A DNA stretch of 18,883 nt, from the NCBI GenBank assembly GCA_945900935.1, contig CAMDKT010000030.1, positions 1 through 18,883 of the forward strand. The letters are read 5' to 3'. A program made the position numbers and the translations under genes. Positions 1-6,269 of this stretch are shown piece after piece. The notes beneath the pieces are model-generated. The model saw only the letters and a list, made by a program, of their open reading frames with translations, was not told the origin of the DNA and did not search any database. Each line of letters begins with the position of its first letter. The stretch's first letter is position 1. The stretch comes from Candidatus Sulfopaludibacter sp. SbA3 (GTDB lineage Bacteria; Acidobacteriota; Terriglobia; Bryobacterales; Bryobacteraceae).

Positions 1-15
1 TCGTGTTCGTGTTAC

Positions 16-30
16 GCGATGTTACATCGC
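16..30. repeat. 15-nt palindrome
   Basis: GCGATGTTACATCGC reads the same on both strands around a single central base: seven paired bases each side. It shares bases 25-30 with the outer arm of the larger nested inverted repeat, so the two folds would compete if the region is transcribed. It could be an operator-like site for a gene beyond the left edge or part of a mobile-element end. Only the symmetry is seen; the role is unknown. Confidence 0.4.
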
Positions 31-124
31 CCAAAACATTATTTGCTGTCACTGTTTTGCAAGCGACAGCAAGAAATTCAAGTGGCTCCGGCGGAGTGCC
101 TATGAATAGCCACTTTGGGCGATG
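25..124. repeat. nested inverted repeats (three-way-junction fold)
   Basis: Three perfect complementary arm pairs nest without crossing. The outer arm 25-35 pairs with 114-124 (CATCGCCCAAA with TTTGGGCGATG). One inner arm 43-50 pairs with 65-72 (TTGCTGTC with GACAGCAA). The other, 80-87, pairs with 108-115 (AAGTGGCT with AGCCACTT), sharing two bases with the outer arm. As RNA or single-stranded DNA this is a closing stem with two hairpins. It starts about 50 nt past the stop of the minus-strand peptide gene, so it could lie in that transcript. No known RNA family was recognised. A mobile-element end or a small RNA are alternatives. Confidence 0.45.
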
Positions 125-173
125 GCAGGAATGGATAAAGTCGAGCTAAAGTATCCAAAGTTTAAAGATCGCC

Positions 174-386
174 TTATTTCATCCAATCGGTGAAGTCGCC
201 AAACTGGTTCCAGTCGCCCCACTGATCCCAACCAACCGCATCAGGCAGCGTCGCGAGCCCTAGAGACAGACAGGGATCACGCCTAGCGTAAAGCGTCTGA
301 AGTTTGCCGACGCGTTCTGCGAGAGGTTTTGTGGACTCTCGGACTCCGGCCTGCTCCTCAGGAAGTAGCTGATAGGTGCTCGACAT
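174..386 (-). CDS. small peptide with six C-terminal aromatic-X-X triplets, possible RiPP precursor
   Basis: A 70-residue peptide if started at the ATG at 386, which has GGTGAG seven bases upstream. An in-frame ATG at 413 would add nine residues but has no clear ribosome-binding site. The first ~50 residues are charged and leader-like with one Cys. The last 18 residues are WDQWGDWNQFGDFTDWMK, an aromatic residue at every third position six times running, then the stop. Known family fact: precursors of radical-SAM three-residue cyclophane peptides (triceptides) carry core motifs of the form aromatic-X-X, often ending in Asp or Asn. Inference: this may be such a precursor. No maturase gene is visible; one could lie left of the window, downstream on this strand. 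No homologue was recognised, and it may be only an amphipathic tail or a chance ORF. Confidence 0.45.
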   Translation of the reverse strand: MSSTYQLLPEEQAGVRESTKPLAERVGKLQTLYARRDPCLSLGLATLPDAVGWDQWGDWNQFGDFTDWMK

Positions 387-985
387 ATAGATTCTCACCG
401 TCACAGTACACATGAAGATGCCGGAGGTTCGTGGAACCGCGAGCGCCCAAAGTCATATCTAAATCTGGGGAGTCCGAGGCCCTTCGCTGGCTGCGCGTGG
501 TGGATGCACGAGAGACCAGAATGGACCCCTGGCGGTAAGCTTCTGCTCTGACGTTGCCAACGGCACGAATCCTAGTGTTTGCTGTTTATCCGCCGCGTAG
601 AGTCGCGAGAGGCCATCAGGACCTCCTCACCTCGACAAGAGAACGCTTTTTTATCGCCCTGATTACGAAATCGCGTACGGTATAGGTTGCATTCTCGTAC
701 GACTATTACGCCCAGGTTCGCCCGTTCCTTCTCTTCGTTCGCTCGCGCCGCCGGGGAGAGGGGTTTCCGTACAGGCGCAAACGGAGGGAGCGGCGCGCGA
801 ACGTGCGAACCAGGGCCACATGGACGAGAATACGACATTTCGCGAAAGTACACGAAACTGGCCAGCCGGCCTCAACTCAACCGCGCTTAGGCCGCCAATC
901 GCCAATCCTAACTGTCGTTCAGGGCGGGCTGAACTTCGGTGAGACCTCTCACCCAACATCGGATCCGGTTAGTTAAACTACAACC
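387..985. other. long stretch without a convincing gene
   Basis: Short open frames here on both strands are Arg/Ser/Pro-rich, overlap each other and resemble no family. Two things stand out. One copy of a dispersed 40-bp repeat sits at 831-870. On the minus strand, a GAGGAGG five bases before an ATG at 616 opens a 14-codon frame ending at 572; it may be a decayed gene start. The upstream promoters of the peptide gene (minus) and of hicB (plus) should also lie in this stretch, but no convincing -35/-10 pair was seen. Confidence 0.5.
831..870 (+). repeat. dispersed 40-bp repeat, copy 1
   Basis: Aligns without gaps to 1486-1525 with 33 of 40 bases identical. The shared core is TCGCGAAAGTAC. The two copies have the same orientation and bracket the hicB/hicA pair. 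Both lie outside recognisable genes. The conservation pattern looks like an old dispersed repeat, not a recent duplication. Confidence 0.6.
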
Positions 986-1213
986 ATGGGTGAATCTCGA
1001 CACATGACTGCGATCATTGAACGTGAGGACGACGGTTTCGTGGCTCTCTGCCCGGAATTGGACATTGCCAGTCAGGGCATGTCGATCGAAGAGGCGCGAG
1101 CCAACCTCATTGAGGCACTCACGCTTTTCTTCGAGACGGCTTCCCCTTCCGAGGTTTCTCGACGGTTCCAGAATGAAGTGTTCGTGACCCAGGTTGAGGT
1201 ACCGGTTGGGTAA
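986..1213 (+). CDS. hicB: HicB-family antitoxin
   Basis: A 75-residue protein of the HicB-like (UPF0150) fold. The N-terminal signature TAIIEREDDGFVALCPELD is followed by the family's ASQG and the EEARANLIEAL helix, then FFETA. HicB proteins neutralise the HicA mRNA interferase by direct binding, and many repress their own operon. This one ends soon after the core domain and shows no added C-terminal HTH or ribbon-helix-helix domain. Start: ATG at 986 gives six extra residues before a second in-frame ATG at 1004; neither has a strong ribosome-binding site. The next gene, hicA, overlaps its stop, so the two are translationally coupled in the order antitoxin then toxin. No promoter was firmly identified. 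Confidence 0.85.
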   Translation: MGESRHMTAIIEREDDGFVALCPELDIASQGMSIEEARANLIEALTLFFETASPSEVSRRFQNEVFVTQVEVPVG

Positions 1214-1394
1214 TCTCAGGGTTCTTTCGGGTTCGGAGATATGCAAGATTCTCGAACAGCACGGATTCGTTGTAGCCCGCCAGCGTGGTAGCCACCGGAT
1301 CATGCAGAAGCGCATTGATGGAGCAACAATCACTGTTCCGGTCCCGCTCCACGACCCCGTACGGCGGGGCACTTTGCTGAGTATCATTCGCTAA
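1206..1394 (+). CDS. hicA: HicA-family mRNA interferase toxin, C-terminally truncated
   Basis: About 62 residues from TTG at 1206, which has GAGGT five bases upstream; TTG at 1194 is an alternative. The frame overlaps the hicB stop. HicA toxins are small double-stranded-RNA-binding-like RNases that cut mRNA using a conserved His. Here the family elements are LRVLSG, ILEQHGF, the catalytic RQRGSH and GATITVPVP. The frame then reads GTLLSIIR and stops at TAA 1392-1394. Past this stop the same frame continues SELAKALFETC to TGA at 1428-1430, which matches the usual family ending (IIRQ followed by a short S/G-x-L-x-x-x-x-F tail). A single C-to-T change of a CAA glutamine codon explains the stop. 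The catalytic core is intact; the last helix is lost, so activity is uncertain. Confidence 0.8.
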   Translation: MGNLRVLSGSEICKILEQHGFVVARQRGSHRIMQKRIDGATITVPVPLHDPVRRGTLLSIIR

Positions 1395-1485
1395 TCGGAA
1401 CTCGCCAAGGCATTGTTTGAGACCTGTTGATTTCGATAGATACACGCGGACGGCGTTCCAAAAAAGCAGGCTTCTTGGCCGAACA

Positions 1486-1525
1486 TACGGCATCTCGCGA
1501 AAGTACCCGCAACCGTCCATCCGGC
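1486..1525 (+). repeat. dispersed 40-bp repeat, copy 2
   Basis: The same-orientation partner of 831-870, 33 of 40 bases identical. It lies between the hicA remnant tail and the promoter region of the DUF1549/DUF1553 gene. No coding role is seen. Its position between two functional units makes a repeat-mediated origin of the hicBA segment possible but unproven. Confidence 0.6.
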
Positions 1526-1560
1526 GGTAGATGGCCCGCGCGCTCCGCGATCTGGTCCGA

Positions 1561-1566
1561 TATACT
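1561..1566 (+). promoter_or_regulatory. candidate -10 box for the DUF1549/DUF1553 gene
   Basis: TATACT ends 16 bases before the ATG at 1583. Transcription starting about seven bases after it would leave only a very short leader. No matching -35 was seen. The same hexamer sits at the same distance before the DUF1592 cytochrome gene at 14221. Confidence 0.35.
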
Positions 1567-1582
1567 GTAGTCGGTCTGGTCA

Positions 1583-4408
1583 ATGCCAATGAAGCGATTC
1601 TATTTTATACTCTCCGTCTTTGGTGCCGCCTTGCATGCGCAAACTGGCGACGAGCTTTTCGAGAGCCGGATTCGTCCGCTGCTGGCGGAGAAGTGCTATG
1701 CGTGCCACGCGGCGTCCAAGCTCGGCGATCTCCGGCTCGACTCGCGCGCGGCCATGCTGAAGGGCGGCAAGTCCGGCGAGGCGCTGGTACCTGGGAAGGC
1801 CGAAGCTAGCCTTATATATCGCGCCGTTGTGCAGACGGATGAAAAGCTGAAGATGCCCATGGCGGGTAACAGGCTGTCCGCGCGCGAAACGGCGGACCTC
1901 CGTCAGTGGATCGACGCGGGCGCAATCTGGCCGGACGAGTCGCACAAGGTCAAGCCGGCAACCGCGGGGTTCTCCATCAGCGCGGAGCAGCGCGCCTTCT
2001 GGTCGTTTCAGCCGCTCAAAAAGGCTGCATTTCCGCAGTTGCGCGATGGGAGTTGGGCGAAGTCGCCGGTGGACCGCTTCATCCTCGCCAAGCTGGAAGA
2101 GAAGAACCTGACGCCTGCTCCGGTTGCGGACAAGCGAGTGCTATTGCGCCGCGCGCATCATGATCTGACTGGTTTACCGCCGACGCCGGAACAGGTGGAA
2201 GCCTTCGTGGCGGACTCATCGCCCGGCGCTTTCTCGAAAGTGGTGGATCGGCTGTTGGAATCGAAACAGTATGGGGAGCGTTGGGGCCGTCACTGGCTGG
2301 ACGTAGCCCGCTATGCGGACGGCGGAGGCAAGGACAAGCGGCCCGTGTTCCTGGGTTATGGAATGGCGCGCGACGGGTATGTGAACACGTGGCGATATCG
2401 CGATTGGGTGATCGACGCCTTCAATCGCGACATGCCCTACGACCAGTTTGTGAAAGCGCAGATCGCCGCCGACCTGATGCCCGCGGCTGACCGCGCCGCG
2501 ATGCTCCCCGGCCTGGGGTTCTTCGGCATCGGGCCGTGGTTCACGGGCGATGACGTCCTCTTTGTAGAAGCGCGGGCGAATGAGCGCGACGACAAGGTCG
2601 ACGCCCTCACCAAGGGGTTCCTCGGGCTCACCGTAACCTGCGCTCGTTGCCACGATCACAAGTACGATCCCATCTCGCACAAAGACTACCACGCGCTGGC
2701 CGGCGTGTTCTCAAACGCCGGATACCACGAGTACAATCTGGCACCGGCGGACAAAGTCGATACCTACCGGAAGTATTGGAATGATATTAAGAGCCGGCAG
2801 GCGAAGCTCGAAGCCTACGTCAACGACTGCTCGATAGCGGTAGCCGAAACCCTGGCCGGTCAGGCGGCTCGCTACATGATGGTTGGGCGCACCGCGCTAA
2901 ACGCTGCGCCACGGCCCGATTTGAAGAAACTGGCGCGGGAAGAGAAGCTGGATGCGCCGACCCTTGAGCGCTGGGTGAAGTATCTGGCCGAGCCGGAAAA
3001 GCGCCAGCATCCCTACCTTAAAGCATGGGACGTAGCGATGAAGGGCGGATCGGACGATGAGGCGCGGAAGCTCTCCACGCAGTTCCAGGACTTGCTCATT
3101 TCCGTTGTCACCGCCAAGAAAGCCGTGCTCGCCGACAACGAGCAGAGGGTGAAATCCTATGCGCCGGATCCAAATGAGGCGACGGTCGAGTTGCCCGGAG
3201 ACTTGCGGCAGTTCGAGTTTTTCCAATACAAACAGCTGCTCGTACAAAAGGTGATGGAGACTCACAAGCACTATGTCTGGCTCGATGTGGTGCAGGGCGA
3301 GAGTTCGCCCGATTATCCCAAGCGGGACGCAATCTTTGAAAACCCCGGCAAACAGCTTCTTCGGTTTCTGTCAGTGGAGCAGAAGGCTAAACTTGAGGGG
3401 ATGCAAGCGGAATTGGCGGCGCTTGAGAAAGCCACGCCGCCGGAGTATCCATACCTAATGGGCCTCTCCGAGAATGCTAAGCCGGCAAATTTGAAGCTGG
3501 CCTTACGCGGGAACGTGCATACGCTGGGCGAGGAAGTGCCGCGAGGTTTGCCGGCAGTCCTGGCGGGCAACGATGCCGATCCCAAGCCATTCCTGCAGGG
3601 CAGCGGGAGGCTGGAACTGGCGGAAGCCGTTGTCCGCCATCCGCTCACCGCGCGCGTGATCGCCAACCGAGTATGGATGCACCATTTCGGGCGCGGCATT
3701 GTTGCTTCTCCGAGTAACTTTGGCGTGATGGGTGACCGGCCCTCGCACCCTGAACTGCTTGATTACCTGGCCTCGCGGCTGGTGGATAACAACTGGTCAT
3801 TGAAGTCGCTCCACCGAGAGATCATGCAGTCGTCGGTTTACCAAATGAGTTCTCAATCGATGACCCCTCACCAGACCGTCGACCCCGGCAACGTGCTGCT
3901 GTGGCGAGCCAACTTCCGGCGGCTTGAGGCCGAAGCGATTCGCGACTCGCTGCTGTTCGTGACGGGCGCGCTTGACGAGCGCGTCGGCGGCCCACCGCAG
4001 GAACTGAACGGCACCGCCAACAAGAAGAGGACGGTGTACGCTAGAATTCGCCGTAGCGGAGGCGAGGGGATCCTGGGGCTATTCGATTTCCCGGATCCGG
4101 CCCTCAGCGGCGATCAGCGCAGCGTCACCAACGTGCCCCTGCAGGGACTTTTCTTTCTGAATAGCGACCTGATGTGGCGCGAGTCAGCCCGGCTGGCTGA
4201 GCGCTTGCGGGCGGAAGCGCCGGACGACGCCACTCGCATTGAGCGGGCGTACCGGTTGCTGTATGGACGGCGGGCGACTGCATTGGAACTCCGCAAGGGG
4301 CTTAGCTTCCTTAGCGAAGCCGCCGCCGACTCCAGCGAAAAGGCACAACCTTGGCTGCAATACGCCCAAGTGCTGCTGAGCTCCGGCGAATTTCTGTACT
4401 TGAACTAA
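1583..4408 (+). CDS. DUF1549/DUF1553 (PSD1) planctomycete-type cytochrome c protein
   Basis: A 941-residue exported protein. The signal peptide covers residues ~3-20, ending LHAQ; the second ATG (codon 3, position 1589) may be the true start. Domains in order: a planctomycete-type cytochrome c domain with heme motif CYACH at 38-42 and a likely axial Met in KMPM at 90-93; DUF1549 at ~159-378, with a second heme-type motif CARCH at 353-357 followed by DHKYDP; and DUF1553 at ~670-925, recognised from NRVWMHHFGRGIV, the NFG...RPSHPELLD stretch and LRRLEAEAIRD-like FRRLEAEAIRD. Proteins of this architecture occur in large numbers in Planctomycetes and Acidobacteria, usually beside a DUF1501 gene, as here 11 bases downstream. 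The biochemical function is not established; a periplasmic redox role is inferred from the heme motifs. Length is normal and no frame damage is seen. Confidence 0.92.
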   Translation: MPMKRFYFILSVFGAALHAQTGDELFESRIRPLLAEKCYACHAASKLGDLRLDSRAAMLKGGKSGEALVPGKAEASLIYRAVVQTDEKLKMPMAGNRLSARETADLRQWIDAGAIWPDESHKVKPATAGFSISAEQRAFWSFQPLKKAAFPQLRDGSWAKSPVDRFILAKLEEKNLTPAPVADKRVLLRRAHHDLTGLPPTPEQVEAFVADSSPGAFSKVVDRLLESKQYGERWGRHWLDVARYADGGGKDKRPVFLGYGMARDGYVNTWRYRDWVIDAFNRDMPYDQFVKAQIAADLMPAADRAAMLPGLGFFGIGPWFTGDDVLFVEARANERDDKVDALTKGFLGLTVTCARCHDHKYDPISHKDYHALAGVFSNAGYHEYNLAPADKVDTYRKYWNDIKSRQAKLEAYVNDCSIAVAETLAGQAARYMMVGRTALNAAPRPDLKKLAREEKLDAPTLERWVKYLAEPEKRQHPYLKAWDVAMKGGSDDEARKLSTQFQDLLISVVTAKKAVLADNEQRVKSYAPDPNEATVELPGDLRQFEFFQYKQLLVQKVMETHKHYVWLDVVQGESSPDYPKRDAIFENPGKQLLRFLSVEQKAKLEGMQAELAALEKATPPEYPYLMGLSENAKPANLKLALRGNVHTLGEEVPRGLPAVLAGNDADPKPFLQGSGRLELAEAVVRHPLTARVIANRVWMHHFGRGIVASPSNFGVMGDRPSHPELLDYLASRLVDNNWSLKSLHREIMQSSVYQMSSQSMTPHQTVDPGNVLLWRANFRRLEAEAIRDSLLFVTGALDERVGGPPQELNGTANKKRTVYARIRRSGGEGILGLFDFPDPALSGDQRSVTNVPLQGLFFLNSDLMWRESARLAERLRAEAPDDATRIERAYRLLYGRRATALELRKGLSFLSEAAADSSEKAQPWLQYAQVLLSSGEFLYLN

Positions 4409-4419
4409 GAGAGGCAATC

Positions 4420-5799
4420 ATGCGACTACTTACTCGCCGCGACGCGCTACGCAAAGCGGGCACCGGTTTTGGAATGGCCGGCCTGGCCAGTCTCTTCGGC
4501 GCGGAGCCTAATCCATGGGCGCCTCGCGAGCCCCACTTCGCGCCCAAGGCGAAGCACGTTATCTTTCTTTTCCTGAATGGCGGATTGTCTCAAATCGACT
4601 CGTTCGACTACAAACCCAAGCTGGACGAGTATCATGGCAAACCTCTGCCCTATCAAATGCCGCGCACCGAATTCGCGGTGGGCAACCTGATGCGCTCGCC
4701 GTTCTCGTTCAAGCAGTACGGGCAGAATGGCACCTGGGTGAGCGAACTGTTTCCGCACACGGCGGCCATTATCGACAAGCTGTGCGTCATCCGCTCCATG
4801 CAATCGGACATCCCCAACCATGGTCCGGGCATGGCGATGATGAACAGCGGCAATAGCCGGGCCGGGCGTCCTTCGATGGGGTCCTGGGTGACCTATGGTC
4901 TGGGCACGGTGAATCAGAATCTGCCCGGCTATGTCGTTTTGGGACCGGGCGCGACCGGCGACGGCGGCAATAGCCGTTGGAGTTCGGCCTTCCTGCCCGC
5001 GGTCTACCAGGGAACGTTCGTTTCCGACTCGGTGGCCGACCCCCAAAAGCAGATCGCCCATCTAGCCAACGACCGGCTGAATAAGGCGCAGCAGCGGCGT
5101 CAACTGGACTTACTGAACGGGCTGAACCGGGATTACATTGAGCGGGTACAGTCCGCGCCGGAGTTGGAGGCAACGATCCAGTCGATGGAGACGGCCTTCC
5201 GGATGCAGACCGAAGCGCCCGAAGTTTTCGATACCAGGAAAGAATCGGAAGCCACACTCGCCCGCTACGGCGAGGGCGAATTCGCGCGCGGCTGCCTGAT
5301 GGCGCGCCGATTAGTCGAGCGCGGCGTCCGCATGGTGCAGGTCTATTACGGTAACGCGAACGACTGGGATCAGCACGCCGACATTATGGGACACAGAGTA
5401 CACGCCGGCAAGTCCGACAAAGCCATCGCGGCGCTGATTACCGATCTGGAAGAGCGCGGCTTGCTGGATGAAACGCTGGTGCTGATTGGCAGCGAGTTCG
5501 GGCGAACGCCGGTAGTGAATCTGGGCGGTTTCCGCTCGGTGCATAACGGCCGGGACCACAACGTCCACGGCTTCACCTATCTGCTGGCCGGAGGCGGAGT
5601 CAAGCGCGGATATATTCACGGTTCCACCGACGACTTTGGGTTTAAAGCCGTTGAGAATCCGGTCCATGTCCACGACCTCCACGCCACCGCGCTGCACCTG
5701 CTGGGGCTTGACCATGAACGGCTGACCTATCGTTACAGCGGAAGGAATTTCAGGTTGACTGACGTTGAAGGCCGGGTGGTCAAAGAGATCATCGCTTAA
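4420..5799 (+). CDS. DUF1501 protein, Tat-exported
   Basis: A 459-residue protein from ATG 4420, preceded by GAGAGG; the open frame extends upstream into the previous gene, but this start gives a correct signal. The N-terminus has a twin-arginine motif, TRRDALRKAG, then a hydrophobic GMAGLASLFGA stretch, so export is by the Tat route. DUF1501 is distantly related to the alkaline phosphatase/sulfatase fold. Visible family motifs are HVIFLFLNGGLSQIDSFD near the start, then SEFGRTP, a GRDHN stretch, and the C-terminal HDLHATALHLLGLDH followed by RYSGRNFRLTDVEG. It forms an operon with the DUF1549/DUF1553 gene 11 bases upstream, the standard pairing for both families. The function is unknown. It is complete. 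Confidence 0.92.
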   Translation: MRLLTRRDALRKAGTGFGMAGLASLFGAEPNPWAPREPHFAPKAKHVIFLFLNGGLSQIDSFDYKPKLDEYHGKPLPYQMPRTEFAVGNLMRSPFSFKQYGQNGTWVSELFPHTAAIIDKLCVIRSMQSDIPNHGPGMAMMNSGNSRAGRPSMGSWVTYGLGTVNQNLPGYVVLGPGATGDGGNSRWSSAFLPAVYQGTFVSDSVADPQKQIAHLANDRLNKAQQRRQLDLLNGLNRDYIERVQSAPELEATIQSMETAFRMQTEAPEVFDTRKESEATLARYGEGEFARGCLMARRLVERGVRMVQVYYGNANDWDQHADIMGHRVHAGKSDKAIAALITDLEERGLLDETLVLIGSEFGRTPVVNLGGFRSVHNGRDHNVHGFTYLLAGGGVKRGYIHGSTDDFGFKAVENPVHVHDLHATALHLLGLDHERLTYRYSGRNFRLTDVEGRVVKEIIA

Positions 5800-5800
5800 G

Positions 5801-6090
5801 CCGCCGCGGCTAATCGGAGCTATACCCTACCACTCCACTCGCACGCCCATTCACACCGCCCACTCCAGTGATGACACCGACGTTGGTCGCTTGCGTGATA
5901 TTCACCTGCGGGTTGCTGAAGTTCTGCCGATTCAACACGTTGGTTGCCGTTAGCTCCCAACGCAGCCGGACCTGCTCGCCGAATGCGAAGTTCTTGTATA
6001 ATCCGGCGTGCCAGACATTGACGTCCGGCCCTTTGATGGTGCCTTTGGCCGACGTACCGAAGCGGCCCGCCGGCGGTGCGCCGAACGCGC
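5801..6090 (-). pseudogene. 3'-end remnant of a TonB-receptor gene, duplicate of 10820-11152
   Basis: About 290 bases match the 3' end of the intact TonB receptor in the same orientation, with about nine substitutions. The copy starts one base after the DUF1501 stop codon and includes about 25 bases past the receptor stop. It ends abruptly at GCCGAACGCGC, after which the two sequences are unrelated. Relative to the intact gene it lacks 44 bases (corresponding to 10870-10913), with CCAT at both deletion edges, and has one extra G downstream of the stop. Forty-four bases breaks the frame, and no start or signal peptide remains, so this is a relic. The high identity points to a recent duplication or recombination. 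Confidence 0.88.
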
Positions 6091-6269
6091 GTCCAGCCTG
6101 AGAATCGCGTCGCGACCCATGTTTTCAGGGTGCGAAAACTGGTCAACCTGCTAATTTGGACGCGCTACCATTTCGTGTTTCGATTCCTCGTTGCCGTTGT
6201 CACGCACTGTTGGGCCGATTGTCGTTAAATCGCCACATTCCCCCGGTATAGTGCCAATTGAGACCAAAC
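6091..6269. other. gene-free junction between the receptor relic and the phosphatase gene
   Basis: No gene is seen. The stretch contains a candidate IS right end at 6144-6161 and a TATAGT at 6247-6252, which ends 17 bases before the alkaline phosphatase ATG and is a possible -10 box. Confidence 0.4.
6144..6161 (+). repeat. candidate IS end, inverted match to 10399-10416
   Basis: CAACCTGCTAATTTGGAC matches the reverse complement of 10399-10416 at 16 of 18 bases. The partner lies 24 bases before the transposase relic's first ATG, as expected for a left end. A match this long is not rare by chance in a window this size; the support comes from both copies sitting at sequence-relic boundaries. 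Confidence 0.35.

Noticed and set aside
572..616. 14-codon minus-strand frame with a perfect GAGGAGG site
   Set aside because: Too short to judge and no recognisable product; kept only as a note in the gene-free stretch, possibly a decayed gene start.
663..959. Overlapping Arg/Pro-rich frames on both strands
   Set aside because: Mutually overlapping, low-information products and the dispersed repeat inside them argue for non-coding DNA.
4447..5061. 204-codon minus-strand open frame
   Set aside because: Antisense of the DUF1501 gene; typical shadow in high-GC coding sequence.
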